NCBI RefSeq assembly: GCF_001315015.1
Contig: NZ_CP012914.1
Coordinates: 1,980,501-2,044,500 of the forward strand
DNA length: 64,000 nt
Source: Azospirillum brasilense
GTDB taxonomy: Bacteria > Pseudomonadota > Alphaproteobacteria > Azospirillales > Azospirillaceae
Direction: 5' to 3'
Part shown: positions 8,538 to 18,047 of the stretch, in pieces
Position numbering within the stretch: the first letter of the stretch is position 1
Layout of the letters: the number at the start of each line of letters is the position of its first letter
The notes under the pieces: model-generated
The model's database searches: none
Told to the model about the DNA's origin: nothing
What the model saw: the letters and a program-made list of their open reading frames with translations, nothing else
Program-made: the position numbers and the translations under genes

Positions 8538-9110
8538 ATGAACATGGACACCTTCGCCTTCGCCGTGCTGGTCCTATGCCTGGGCGCCCTCGGCCTTTCC
8601 ATCGTCTATGAGGCCTCCCGCCTGACCGCCACCGGCAGCCGCAAAGCGCTGGCGCGGCGGAAGCTGGAGGCCCTGGCCGCCGACCTCGCCGCTCTCGTCC
8701 GGCAGATCGAGGATGCTCAGGCGGACTGCGCCGCCCGGCAGGAGTCCATCGACCGGCTGGCCGCCGAGCGTGGGCGTCTGACCGGCCTGATCGCGTCGGT
8801 GAAGGCGTCCAAGGTCGCTCTGGTGCACGAGATCGGCGACGCGCAGAGCGGCGCCCAGCGCTATGAGAGCGAGTTGCGCACCGCCCCGGATTTCGCCCGC
8901 CTCGACCCTCGGCGCATGCTGTTCGCCCGGGTGATCTGGGAGCGCCGGAACATCGCCCGCGTCTGGGCCGATACCCCGGACGCCGCGGCCGCGATGCTTC
9001 AGCGCGCCTTCAGCACGCGCAATGGAGTGCTGTCCTCGCGGCCCGAGACGATCCCGTTGATCCCGGCCGGAAACGGGGCCAACGACGGCGCGCGGCCGGT
9101 CTCCCCATGA
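8538..9110 (+). CDS. membrane-anchored coiled-coil protein, unknown function
   Basis: 190 residues. One N-terminal membrane segment (about 5-25, AFAVLVLCLGALGLSIVY), a basic stretch, a coiled coil (about 38-110) and a small C-terminal region (about 125-175) containing ARVWADTPDAAAAMLQRAF. There is no cleavable signal peptide, so it should stay in the inner membrane. The architecture, and part of the C-terminal pattern, match the next gene, whose ATG overlaps this stop (ATGA at 9107-9110). I infer an old tandem duplication and a heteromeric complex. No family is recognised. A GTGATGACG-rich stretch before the ATG is not a strong ribosome site. Confidence 0.75.
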   Translation: MNMDTFAFAVLVLCLGALGLSIVYEASRLTATGSRKALARRKLEALAADLAALVRQIEDAQADCAARQESIDRLAAERGRLTGLIASVKASKVALVHEIGDAQSGAQRYESELRTAPDFARLDPRRMLFARVIWERRNIARVWADTPDAAAAMLQRAFSTRNGVLSSRPETIPLIPAGNGANDGARPVSP

Positions 9111-9649
9111 CGGCGATCATCCTCTACGCGGCGCTGCTGCTCCTGGCGACAAGCGTGCTGGTGAACCGGATGGGCGAACGCCGTGTCCGCGCGGCGCGCA
9201 ACGAACTGGCCACCGCCGACAAGGACATCCGGACCATGGAGCAGCGCGTCCAGGAGGCCCGGAAGACGCTGGAGACGACGCGCGGAAAACTGGGCGGCTT
9301 GGAGGAGACGCTGATCGAGGCGAACCGGCAGGCCGAGTTGCTGGAGCGGCAACTCGACGTGGTCCAGCAGGCGCCGATGGAACTCTTCCACGTCTTCGAC
9401 CGGCTGGAGGCCCGGCCCGGAACGATCTGGGAGGTGGTGGTGCGCCGCGCTCCGGATGCGCTCTTCACCAGCGGCGCCATGGCAGCCTCCTGGCGCGACG
9501 GGCGGACCTACTTGGTTGTTGCCGCCAACCAGAAGGAGGCGCTGGACCGCGTCGCCCAGCGCTTCCCACGTGTGAACGGTTACGAGATCGGACCGGTCCT
9601 GACCTGCCGCCTGTTCCTTCCCAACGCCGCGGAGCGCAAGCGGGCCTGA
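9107..9649 (+). CDS. membrane-anchored coiled-coil protein, paralogue-like partner
   Basis: 180 residues. N-terminal membrane segment (about 3-20), coiled coil (about 25-92) and a C-terminal alpha/beta-looking domain (about 100-175) with WEVVVRRA, TYLVVAANQKEALDRVAQRF and NGYEIGPVLTCRLF. The C-terminal part aligns by eye with the end of the previous protein (an aliphatic strand, then an Ala-rich helix ending in RF or RAF, then an NG turn). It is translationally coupled to that gene. Function unknown. Possibly a membrane scaffold with a small ligand- or protein-binding head. Confidence 0.75.
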   Translation: MTAIILYAALLLLATSVLVNRMGERRVRAARNELATADKDIRTMEQRVQEARKTLETTRGKLGGLEETLIEANRQAELLERQLDVVQQAPMELFHVFDRLEARPGTIWEVVVRRAPDALFTSGAMAASWRDGRTYLVVAANQKEALDRVAQRFPRVNGYEIGPVLTCRLFLPNAAERKRA

Positions 9650-9732
9650 CACGCTCTGTGAGGCACGCCACAGCGCGGGCGGAACACCATGGCTAGAGTG
9701 GATCGAACGCCCCTCCCACCCTGGTGACCGCC

Positions 9733-9906
9733 ATGACACGCCGCACCGAACCGCCCCCGCAGCCCCCCTCCCTGTCGCAGCCGATCACCCACGAACGCCC
9801 CGCGCCCGGCTTCACGGTTCTGCCCCTGGACGACCGCCGCTGCCCCCGCCGCGAGGTCGCCGTGCTGTGCGAGACCGACAGCGGCCACCGCTGGGACGGG
9901 GCTTGA
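9733..9906 (+). CDS. possible small protein, unknown
   Basis: 57 residues from the ATG at 9733 (a GTG at 9724 would add three). Pro-rich N-terminal half, then GFTVLPLDDRRCPRREVAVL and a short polar tail. The ribosome site is weak and I know no homologue. Its stop overlaps the proposed -35 of the guanidine riboswitch promoter. It could be a real small gene or chance in GC-rich DNA. Confidence 0.3.
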   Translation: MTRRTEPPPQPPSLSQPITHERPAPGFTVLPLDDRRCPRREVAVLCETDSGHRWDGA

Positions 9907-9930
9907 CCGGACCGCCCGCATCCCTATATG
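9903..9930 (+). promoter_or_regulatory. sigma70-like promoter of the gdx riboswitch transcript
   Basis: TTGACC (9903-9908), 16 bases, TATATG (9925-9930). The predicted start is near 9937, only a few bases before the first riboswitch hairpin, which fits a short leader. Confidence 0.6.
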
Positions 9931-9944
9931 CCGGTCGCCCTCCC

Positions 9945-10010
9945 GTGAGGACGACCTCACCACGGCATGCCCATTTCGGGCGTGGGGAGTTCGGCGGGGA
10001 CGACCCTGCC
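9945..10010 (+). promoter_or_regulatory. guanidine-II (mini-ykkC) riboswitch
   Basis: Two GC-rich hairpins, each closed by the tetraloop ACGA: GTGAGG/CCTCAC around the loop at 9951-9954, and GGCGGGG/CCCTGCC (one G-U pair) around the loop at 10000-10003. Two stems with ACGR loops separated by a short linker define the mini-ykkC class, which binds free guanidinium and frees the ribosome site downstream. The GGAGG of the next gene starts 12 bases after the second stem, and that gene is a guanidinium exporter, the classic target. Confidence 0.88.
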
Positions 10011-10032
10011 TCCAATCCATCGGAGGTGTTCC

Positions 10033-10350
10033 ATGTCCTGGGTCATCCTGTTCTTCGCCGGCCTCTTCGAAATCGGCTGGGCCGTCGGCCTGAAGCAGAC
10101 GGAGGGCTTCACCCGTCCCATTCCCACCGCCCTGACCGTCGCCTCGATGGTCATCAGCCTCGCCCTGCTTGGGATGGCGCTGAAGTCGCTGCCGCTCGGC
10201 ACCGCCTATGCCGTGTGGACCGGCATCGGGACGGTCGGCACTGTCATCCTGGGCATCGTGCTCTATGGCGAATCCGCCGACATCCTGCGGCTCGGCTGCA
10301 TCGCGCTGATCGTGGCGGGCATCCTTGGCCTGAAGCTGATCACGCCCTGA
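10033..10350 (+). CDS. gdx: guanidinium exporter, SMR family
   Basis: 105 residues with four membrane helices. The sequence closely follows E. coli SugE/Gdx as I remember it: it starts [20 protein letters not shown], with the essential Glu at residue 13, and has [17 protein letters not shown]. Gdx proteins are dual-topology dimers that export guanidinium in exchange for protons. They differ from EmrE-type pumps in substrate. The ATG at 10033 has GGAGG seven bases upstream; the in-frame extension to 9967 runs through the riboswitch and is not coding. Expression should rise with guanidinium through the leader. The 3' end overlaps the convergent SDR gene by 11 bases. Confidence 0.95.
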   Translation: MSWVILFFAGLFEIGWAVGLKQTEGFTRPIPTALTVASMVISLALLGMALKSLPLGTAYAVWTGIGTVGTVILGIVLYGESADILRLGCIALIVAGILGLKLITP

Positions 10351-11371
10351 CCCGTCGCCGGGCCGCGCGCGCGGCGTAGCCGATCCCCCCGGCCACGGCG
10401 AGGCCGGCGAGGAAGGCGAAGCCGCGGGCCGCGGTTCCCGTGGTGCTCAGCGACAGGCGCTCCTCCTGGCCGGTGAAGCGCCCGTGCGTGCGGTGCAGGC
10501 CCGGAACCGGCTCGAACAGGTTGTCGGGCCGGCCGGGCGCTTCCGTTTCCTCCGTCTCCTGCCCTTCGAAGGCGGTGAAGGCCGCCCGGTAATCGGCGTA
10601 GGCGGGAAGGGCCTGCGTTCCAAGGATCGCCTCGGCGGTGGTGAAGCCCAGCCAGTGCTCCCGCTTGGGGTCCGCCGAGGCCTGCACGATGGCGTGGCCG
10701 ATGTCGTCCGGGTCGAAGATGGCCCCGACCGGCTTGGCCCGGCGTGGCATGTGGCTGCGCGCCCAGTCGAACTGCGGCGTGTTGACGGCGGGCAGATGGA
10801 CCATGGTCACCCGCAGGCGGCTGCCGTCATGGATCAGTTCCGAGCGCAGGCTGTCGATGAAGCCGCGGATGGCGCTCTTGGCCCCGCAATAGGCGGCCTG
10901 GAGCGGGATGGAGCGGTAGGCCAACGCCGACCCGACCTGAAGGATGAGGCCGCGGTCGCGCGGCAGCATGCGGCGCAGCGCCGCCATCGTGCCGTGGACG
11001 GAGCCGAGATAGGTCACCTCGGTCACCCGCCGGACTTCCTCGGGTGTCAGGTCGCGGATGCGCCCGAACACCGTCACCATGGCGTTGTTGACCCAGACGT
11101 CAATGGGCCCGAGCACCCGCTCGGCCTGCCCGGCGGCGGCCTCCACCGCCTCGGCGTCGGCCACGTCGGCGGGCAGCACCAGCGCCGTGCCGCCGCGCCG
11201 CTCGATCTCCGCCGCCACGCCCTCCAGCGCCTCGCGGGAGCGGGCGATCAACCCGACCGCCGCCCCCCACTCCCGCGCAAAGGCAAGCGCCGTCGCCCGC
11301 CCGACCCCGGCGGACGCTCCGGTGACGACAACGACGGGCCGATGGCGGTCGGCGATGGGGTTGCTGGACAT
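10340..11371 (-). CDS. SDR-family oxidoreductase with C-terminal membrane segment
   Basis: 343 residues from the ATG at 11369-11371. A classical short-chain dehydrogenase/reductase domain covers about 10-260: the cofactor motif [18 protein letters not shown] as the NNAG equivalent and catalytic Tyr/Lys in YCGAKSA. A C-terminal extension of about 80 residues contains an acidic linker ([16 protein letters not shown]) and ends in a membrane helix (about 315-335) and a basic tail. This extended form is common among uncharacterised SDRs of soil proteobacteria. The substrate is unknown and NAD(P) use is inferred from the fold. Its end overlaps gdx tail to tail, and the two are unrelated in function. 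Confidence 0.85.
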   Translation of the reverse strand: MSSNPIADRHRPVVVVTGASAGVGRATALAFAREWGAAVGLIARSREALEGVAAEIERRGGTALVLPADVADAEAVEAAAGQAERVLGPIDVWVNNAMVTVFGRIRDLTPEEVRRVTEVTYLGSVHGTMAALRRMLPRDRGLILQVGSALAYRSIPLQAAYCGAKSAIRGFIDSLRSELIHDGSRLRVTMVHLPAVNTPQFDWARSHMPRRAKPVGAIFDPDDIGHAIVQASADPKREHWLGFTTAEAILGTQALPAYADYRAAFTAFEGQETEETEAPGRPDNLFEPVPGLHRTHGRFTGQEERLSLSTTGTAARGFAFLAGLAVAGGIGYAARAARRRVRA

Positions 11372-11465
11372 GGCGGCGGGGCTCCATGGGCTGGGACGGC
11401 ATCGACGCTGTCCCAACCCACCCGGAGCCCGCCGGTTCCGCCATTACAGTTCCGCGCCGTTCCGC

Positions 11466-11885
11466 TTACGGCGCCTCGACGATCTCAAAATCGTGGGTGA
11501 TGGCGGCGGTGGCGCCCAGCATGATCGAGGCGGAGCAGTATTTCTCCGCCGACAGGGCGATGGCGCGCTCAACCTTGGCCGGGTCCAGGCCGCGCCCGGT
11601 GACCACGAAATGAACATGGATCTTCGTGAAGACCTTGGGGTCGGTCTCGGCGCGCTCGGCCTCGATCTCGGCCACGCAGTCGGTGATGGCCTGACGGCCC
11701 TTCTCCAGGATCATCACCACGTCGAAGCCGGTGCAGCCGCCCATGCCGATCAGCAGCATCTCCATGGGACGGATGCCCAGGTTGCGCCCGCCTGCCTCCG
11801 GCGCGCCGTCCATGACCACGGCGTGGCCGCTGCCGGACTCGCCGACGAACATCCGCCCATCAACCCACTTCACCCGCGCCTTCAT
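11466..11885 (-). CDS. OsmC-family protein
   Basis: 139 residues from the ATG at 11883-11885. The fold signature is clear: GGRNLGIRPMEMLLIGMGGC with the first redox Cys, and the second Cys in SAEKYCSASIML. It belongs to the YhfA-like branch of OsmC/Ohr proteins, some of which reduce organic hydroperoxides. The role here is not established. It follows the DUF2948 gene by 13 bases and murA further upstream, so all three may be co-transcribed, with no functional link obvious. Confidence 0.88.
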   Translation of the reverse strand: MKARVKWVDGRMFVGESGSGHAVVMDGAPEAGGRNLGIRPMEMLLIGMGGCTGFDVVMILEKGRQAITDCVAEIEAERAETDPKVFTKIHVHFVVTGRGLDPAKVERAIALSAEKYCSASIMLGATAAITHDFEIVEAP

Positions 11886-11898
11886 GGCGGTCTCCCGG

Positions 11899-12363
11899 TT
11901 ATTGTTCGTCTTCCAATGGATGGCAGGGCTTGCAGCCGGTCGGCCAGGGTTCCCCCAGATCCTCCACGAAGCAGGTCCAGGACGGGCTTTCCAGCCGGAT
12001 GCAGGCGCCGCCGGCAAAATTCAGGACCAAGGCGCCCTCCGCCGCCTCGACGGAGAGCAGTTCCAGGATCTGCGCGCGGTCCTTCACGTCGAGGCCGCGC
12101 AGCTTCACAGCCCTCACCCCCTCGATCCGCACGCCGCAATTGACGCGCTCGAAGGGGTTCAGGTGGTCGTCGTCAGCGGTCGGACCGGGGCGCCGCCGAT
12201 CCGCCGTCTCCCACTTGAAGCGGTTGGCCACCAGCACGAAGCGCGACTCTTCGGGCAGGAAGCACATGTCGCCGATCGGCAGGATGGCGTCCTGCAGGCA
12301 GGCGGAGACGACTTTCAGATCCTCGGCATCCTGGGCGCGCAGGCGGATCGGCGTGGCGGTCAT
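11899..12363 (-). CDS. DUF2948 family protein
   Basis: 154 residues from the ATG at 12361-12363, with AAGGGAAG upstream. The start, PIRLRAQDAEDLKVVSACLQ, and the segments MCFLPEESRFVLVANRFKWE and VNCGVRI are typical of DUF2948, a family conserved beside murA in alphaproteobacteria. No catalytic motif is visible and the function is unknown. It lies 44 bases after murA in the same direction, as in related genomes. Confidence 0.85.
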   Translation of the reverse strand: MTATPIRLRAQDAEDLKVVSACLQDAILPIGDMCFLPEESRFVLVANRFKWETADRRRPGPTADDDHLNPFERVNCGVRIEGVRAVKLRGLDVKDRAQILELLSVEAAEGALVLNFAGGACIRLESPSWTCFVEDLGEPWPTGCKPCHPLEDEQ

Positions 12364-12407
12364 GAGCTTCCCTTCGCTGTGGACGGCTGAGCTGGCGCAG
12401 GACGCCG

Positions 12408-13700
<1,293 letters not shown>

Positions 13701-13932
13701 GAAGCTGTCTTGTCCGGTCAGATGCTGTCGAAAAGGCCGAAGCCCGGCGGATTAGGCCATCTTGCGGGTCCGAGGGTCCGACGGCACGCCCATCGTCGGC
13801 GGACTTCTCGGGTCTTACGGGGATTGAATCTGTCAGGCGTTGTAGCGGAGCATGCGGGCGCGCTCAAGGGAAGGAATTGAGGCTTTTTCTCATGGAAGCC
13901 CTTCTCCCGCCGCAATTGAAAGGACGGACCGC

Positions 13933-14400
13933 GTGACACAGGACAGCGCCCGGGACAGCATGATGGATGGCCTGACCCTCTCCCTCTCCGGGCGGCTCGA
14001 CCCGGACGAGGTGAAGCAGATCCACGGCGAACTGCGCGCCTTCAACGAGCGCTTCACCGCCCCCTACGACCTGCGGGACGTATTGGCGACCGTCCGCGAC
14101 GCGGACGGGGCGCTGATGGCCGGGCTGACCGGCTACACGAACTGGGAGTGGCTGTATGTGGACTATCTGTGGGTCCATGACAGCCGGCGCGGCGGCGGGC
14201 TCGGCGCCTGCCTGCTGGCCGCCGCAGAGGCGGAGGCGGTGAAGCGCGGCTGCCGCTGGTCGCGCCTTTACACCTACGATTTCCAGGCGCCGGGCTTCTA
14301 CCGCAAGCAGGGCTACGAGGTGTGGGCGGAGATGGAAGGCTATCCGCCGGGGCACACGCAGATCTGGCTCAGGAAGGCTCTACGGCGGGACGGGGAATAG
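13933..14400 (+). CDS. GNAT family N-acetyltransferase
   Basis: 155 residues from a GTG at 13933, chosen because AAAGGACGG lies seven bases upstream; an ATG at 13960 is possible. The GNAT core is present: VDYLWVHDSRRGGGLGACLL covers motif A with an acetyl-CoA pyrophosphate loop of the R-x-x-G-x-G type, and GFYRKQGYEVWAEMEGYPPGH is the C-terminal strand and helix. The acceptor is unknown. It converges with the EamA transporter and overlaps its end by 32 bases. Confidence 0.85.
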   Translation: MTQDSARDSMMDGLTLSLSGRLDPDEVKQIHGELRAFNERFTAPYDLRDVLATVRDADGALMAGLTGYTNWEWLYVDYLWVHDSRRGGGLGACLLAAAEAEAVKRGCRWSRLYTYDFQAPGFYRKQGYEVWAEMEGYPPGHTQIWLRKALRRDGE

Positions 14401-15298
14401 CCTGCACGGCGGACTCGTTGCGCTTCAGGAAGACGATCACCGCGCAAACCACCACCATCCCGGCGAGCTGGGGCAATTCGAAGGTTTCGCCCAGCAGAAG
14501 GAAGGCCGTCACTCCGGCGAAGACGGGATCGAGCATGCCGATCACCGTCGCCGGGAACGGCTCGATGGTCTTCAGCCCTTCCAGATAGAGCCAATAAGGC
14601 GCCACCGTGCCGAACACGCCGATGAACAACACGAAGCCCACCGTCTCCCAGGTCACCTCGACCGCCGCGTAATCAATGGCGGGAGTGGCGAGCAGCCAGA
14701 ACAGCGCCGACAGGAAGAAGGGCCAGAAGGTCATCGACCAGCTGTCCAACCCCCGCCGGTGGCCGTGGGCGCAGCGGACGTTGTAGGCGGCGAAGGACAC
14801 GGCGCAGAGCATCCCCACCGCCGCCCCCAGCGCGTTCCCCGACCACAGGGCCGGGTCGTAGGCGCCGACCAGCAGGAAGCAGCCGGCGGCGTTGCCCGCC
14901 AGGATCAGCGCGACCGCCCGGTTCATCCGGTGGGTGCCGAGCAGCAGCCCGGCGGCCACGATCAGCATGGGCGCGGTGTATTCCAGCATCAGCGCCAGCG
15001 CCACGTTGGTCAGGGCGATGGCGTAGAAGAAGGTCAGGTTGACCAGCGTCAGCCAGACCGCCAGCTCTCCCAGGAACGGCAGGTCCGCCCGCCGCACCCG
15101 GATCGGCCGGCCGAGCGCCAGCATGATCATGGCCAGCACGGCGGCGGACACCATGGCGCGCACCGCGATCATCACCAGCGGCGGCATAGCGGCGACGAAC
15201 ATCATCTTGGCCGCCGTCCCGGCCACACCGAACAGCAGGGCGGAGGCGACGATGCAGCCATAGCCCCACAGGCGCCCCCGCGCCGGATCAACCGCCAT
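14369..15298 (-). CDS. EamA/DMT-family transporter
   Basis: 309 residues with ten predicted membrane helices in two EamA repeats (about 8-140 and 155-290), the second ending in VVVCAVIVFLKRNES. Family members export or import metabolites such as amino acids. The substrate cannot be named. The ATG at 15296-15298 gives a natural start just before helix 1. The unusually long tail-to-tail overlap with the GNAT gene does not suggest shared function. Confidence 0.88.
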   Translation of the reverse strand: MAVDPARGRLWGYGCIVASALLFGVAGTAAKMMFVAAMPPLVMIAVRAMVSAAVLAMIMLALGRPIRVRRADLPFLGELAVWLTLVNLTFFYAIALTNVALALMLEYTAPMLIVAAGLLLGTHRMNRAVALILAGNAAGCFLLVGAYDPALWSGNALGAAVGMLCAVSFAAYNVRCAHGHRRGLDSWSMTFWPFFLSALFWLLATPAIDYAAVEVTWETVGFVLFIGVFGTVAPYWLYLEGLKTIEPFPATVIGMLDPVFAGVTAFLLLGETFELPQLAGMVVVCAVIVFLKRNESAVQAIPRPAVEPS

Positions 15299-15391
15299 AA
15301 CCCCGCCCTGCCCCGTTCCCGATCGGCGGCAACGATACCGTGCGAATGAAGCCGGACCGATGCGGCAAATGCGTCACCGACCTTGCAACGG

Positions 15392-15541
15392 TCAGCCCGG
15401 CTGGCCGTCCTTCTCCCGCCCGCGCGCCTGCTCCTTGCGCTTGCGCAGGTTCTCGCGCAGGCGGGCGGCGAGCCGGTCCTTCTTGTTGTCCTTCTTCGGC
15501 GGGACAGCAGCGGAGGTCTTGGTCTGGTCTTCCGTGGTCAT
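15392..15541 (-). CDS. small basic protein coupled to asparagine synthase
   Basis: 49 residues starting MTTEDQTKTSAAVPPKKDNK, then a strongly basic helix with RLAARLRENLRKRKEQARGR. Its ATG overlaps the stop of the amidotransferase gene (ATGA at 15538-15541), which supports real translation. No function is known. The charge suggests binding to RNA, to acidic lipid or to the partner protein. Confidence 0.6.
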   Translation of the reverse strand: MTTEDQTKTSAAVPPKKDNKKDRLAARLRENLRKRKEQARGREKDGQPG

Positions 15542-17505
15542 GCGGCGCTCGCGGCAAGCGGGGCCGGGGCGGCGGCGCTGCCCCAGCGGCGGTTCCAGTC
15601 CTGGAACATCAGCACGTTCCAGAGACGATGCTGGTTGTTGCGGGTTCCCGCCAAATGCTCCGCCCAGCAGGCACGGATCGGCGCGGGATCGAAGAAGCCC
15701 TCCCGGCGCAGCCGCCCCTCGTCCAGCAAATCCTCCGCCCAGTCGCGCAGCGGGCCGCGCAGCCAGCCGTCCAGCGGAATGGCGAAACCGGCCTTGGGCC
15801 GCTCCACCAGGGCCGGCGGAACATGGCGGTAGAGCACCTGACGCAGCAGCCACTTGCCCTTGCCGTCGCGCAGCTTCTGCGCGGGCGGCACGCGCCAGGC
15901 GAACTCCATCACCCGGTGGTCGAGCAGCGGCACGCGCGCCTCCAGCGACACGCCCATGCTGGCGCGATCCACCTTGGCCAGGATGTCGTCCGGCAGATAG
16001 GTGACGCTGTCGAGATGCTGCATGCGCTCGACGAAATCCGGGATGCCCGCCGCCAGCCCGTCGTCCCAAGTCAGGCCATGTGGCTCCCGCCCGCCGCGGA
16101 CCAGCGCGTCGGGGTCCTGCCACTGGCTGACCAGCCGGCGGTAGATGGCGTCCGGTCCAGCAGCGTCCAGCACGCCGGCGAGCTTGTGCAGCTTGTCGCC
16201 GGTCTGGCGCGGGCGGCGCCCTTCGGGGATCAGCCCGGCCAGCGCGTCCCAGCCCGCGGGCCGGACGGCGCGGATCAGTCCGGCCGCGCCGCGCCGCAAC
16301 CCGGCGGGCAGCGGCGCCATGCGCCGCCACAGGGCGGGCGCCGTGATATAGCGGTTGTAGCCGGCGAACAGTTCGTCCCCGCCGTCGCCGGACAGGGCCA
16401 CGGTGACGGAGCGCCGGGTCATCTCCGACACCAGCAGCGTCGGGATCTGCGAGCTGTCGGCGAAGGGTTCGTCGTACCAGTCGGCCAGCTTGGGGATGAC
16501 CTCCAGCGCGTGGCTGGCCTCCACCCGAAGCTCGGTGTGCTCGGTGCCGAGATGGGCGGCGACGGCACGGGCGTGCACCGCCTCGTCGTAGCCGTCCTCG
16601 CCGAACCCGATGGTGAAGGTGCGCACCGGCCGCGCGCTCTGCGCCTGCATCAGCGCGACGACGGTGGAGCTGTCGATCCCGCCGGACAGAAAGGCGCCCA
16701 GCGGCACGTCGGCCATCATCTGCCGCCCGACCGCGTCCTTGAGCAGCGATTCCAGGGCATCCGTCGCGGCGGCGTCGGACAGCGCCAGCCGGTCGGCGAT
16801 GCCGGCCCGCGCCGCGTCGCCGGCGTCCCAATAGACGATGCGCTCGGGGTCGCGCCCCGGACGGACGGTCAGGATGCTGCCCGGTTCCAGCTTGTGGACG
16901 CCCTGGTAGATGCTGTGCGGCGCCGGAACGTAGCTGAAACGGAGGTAGGCGGACAGCGCGTCGCGGTCGATCTCCGCCGCGAAGGCTGGATGGGCGCGCA
17001 GCGCCTTGGGCTGGGAGCCGAACAGCAGCGCCCCGCCCATCCGCGCCCAATAGAGCGGCTTCACCCCCAGATGGTCGCGCACCAGAAAGAGCGTGCGCTC
17101 GCGGCGGTCCCACAGGGCGAAAGCGAAGATGCCGACCAGACGGCGCACGGTGCGCTCGACGCCCCAGGCGGCGCAGCCTTCCAGCAGCACTTCGGTGTCC
17201 GAATGGCCGCGGAATTGGTGGCCGGCGGCTTCGAGCTCCGCCCGCAAATCCTGGAAATTGTAGATCTCGCCGTTGTAGGCGATCACCCAGCGCCCGTCCG
17301 CCGACTCCATCGGCTGCCGGCCCAGCGGTGACAGCTCGACGATGGCGAGCCGCCGGTGGCCAAACGCGATCCCGGCCTCCCCGTCCGCCCACACGCCGTC
17401 CCCGTCGGGGCCGCGGTGGGCGATGGTGCCGGCCATGCGCCGTGCTGTGGCCTCAAGCCCGGACTCAGGGCCCGGGCTGGCCAGAAAGCCGCAGATTCCA
17501 CACAC
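15538..17505 (-). CDS. asnB: asparagine synthase (glutamine-hydrolysing) family amidotransferase
   Basis: 655 residues. After Met removal the N-terminal Cys of MCGICGF is the glutaminase nucleophile. The N-terminal class II amidotransferase domain (about 2-200) includes RGPDGDG and YNGEIYNF. The synthetase domain has the PP-loop LSGGIDSS (273-280). It makes asparagine from aspartate, ATP and glutamine, but relatives in polysaccharide clusters amidate sugar acids. Here it sits beside glycosyltransferases and nucleotide-sugar enzymes, so a surface-sugar role is possible. I keep asnB as a family name. The protein is longer than E. coli AsnB (about 554), as is usual for this branch. Confidence 0.9.
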   Translation of the reverse strand: MCGICGFLASPGPESGLEATARRMAGTIAHRGPDGDGVWADGEAGIAFGHRRLAIVELSPLGRQPMESADGRWVIAYNGEIYNFQDLRAELEAAGHQFRGHSDTEVLLEGCAAWGVERTVRRLVGIFAFALWDRRERTLFLVRDHLGVKPLYWARMGGALLFGSQPKALRAHPAFAAEIDRDALSAYLRFSYVPAPHSIYQGVHKLEPGSILTVRPGRDPERIVYWDAGDAARAGIADRLALSDAAATDALESLLKDAVGRQMMADVPLGAFLSGGIDSSTVVALMQAQSARPVRTFTIGFGEDGYDEAVHARAVAAHLGTEHTELRVEASHALEVIPKLADWYDEPFADSSQIPTLLVSEMTRRSVTVALSGDGGDELFAGYNRYITAPALWRRMAPLPAGLRRGAAGLIRAVRPAGWDALAGLIPEGRRPRQTGDKLHKLAGVLDAAGPDAIYRRLVSQWQDPDALVRGGREPHGLTWDDGLAAGIPDFVERMQHLDSVTYLPDDILAKVDRASMGVSLEARVPLLDHRVMEFAWRVPPAQKLRDGKGKWLLRQVLYRHVPPALVERPKAGFAIPLDGWLRGPLRDWAEDLLDEGRLRREGFFDPAPIRACWAEHLAGTRNNQHRLWNVLMFQDWNRRWGSAAAPAPLAASAA

Positions 17506-17522
17506 GGCGCGCGCCCTCGCCT

Positions 17523-17861
17523 TTAGTGGTCGGACCGGTGCAGGATGCTGTCGCGCAGGCCGGTCTCGTAAGCCATGCCTTCGGCGGTCACGACGCCATA
17601 ACCGGCGTCGCGGCGCAGCATGCCCTTGCGTTCGAGGATGGTCCAGACGGCCTCGTTGGTCAGGCCGGTGGCGTCGCGGGAGGCGACGACCGCGCTGCCC
17701 AGATGGAAGTGGTTGCCATGGGCATGCGGCAGGTTGGTGACCTGGAAGGCCCCCTCCTCGCCGTCCACCGGCTTCTGCTCCAGACGGGCAAGCTCCTGAA
17801 GGAGGGTCAGCGTCTTGAGCTGCAACGGATTGAGGTTCGCGGGATTCTTTTTCGGCGGCAT
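17523..17861 (-). CDS. conserved protein of unknown function
   Basis: 112 residues starting MPPKKNPANLNPLQLKTLTL. The middle contains VTNLPHAHGNHFHLGSAVV, a His-rich stretch (four His) that could bind metal, and the rest looks like a small winged helix (AVWTILERKGMLRR). No signal peptide. It lies 17 bases upstream of asnB in the same direction. I believe relatives occur in other Rhodospirillales but cannot name a family. Confidence 0.7.
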   Translation of the reverse strand: MPPKKNPANLNPLQLKTLTLLQELARLEQKPVDGEEGAFQVTNLPHAHGNHFHLGSAVVASRDATGLTNEAVWTILERKGMLRRDAGYGVVTAEGMAYETGLRDSILHRSDH

Positions 17862-18047
17862 GGAGTCCGGCTCGGCAACGTGATTAAGGTTGCGGCAGTA
17901 GATCGGGTGCGCCCGGCGCCTGTCAAGCGGAGGGCGCCGTTTGTGGGCTGGCGTCCCGCCATCGGCTCGGGCATAAGACGGGCTGTTGACGCGCGTGACG
18001 TTTGAGACAGGCGACTGGCCGATGCAGGCCCGTCAAGGATGGTGGAT

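Noticed and set aside
9967..10032. N-terminal extension of Gdx
   Set aside because: It would translate the riboswitch; the SMR family starts at the ATG at 10033, which has a good ribosome site.
15392..17392. 666-codon minus-strand frame across asnB
   Set aside because: Out-of-frame shadow of asnB; only its final 49 codons form a separate coupled small gene.
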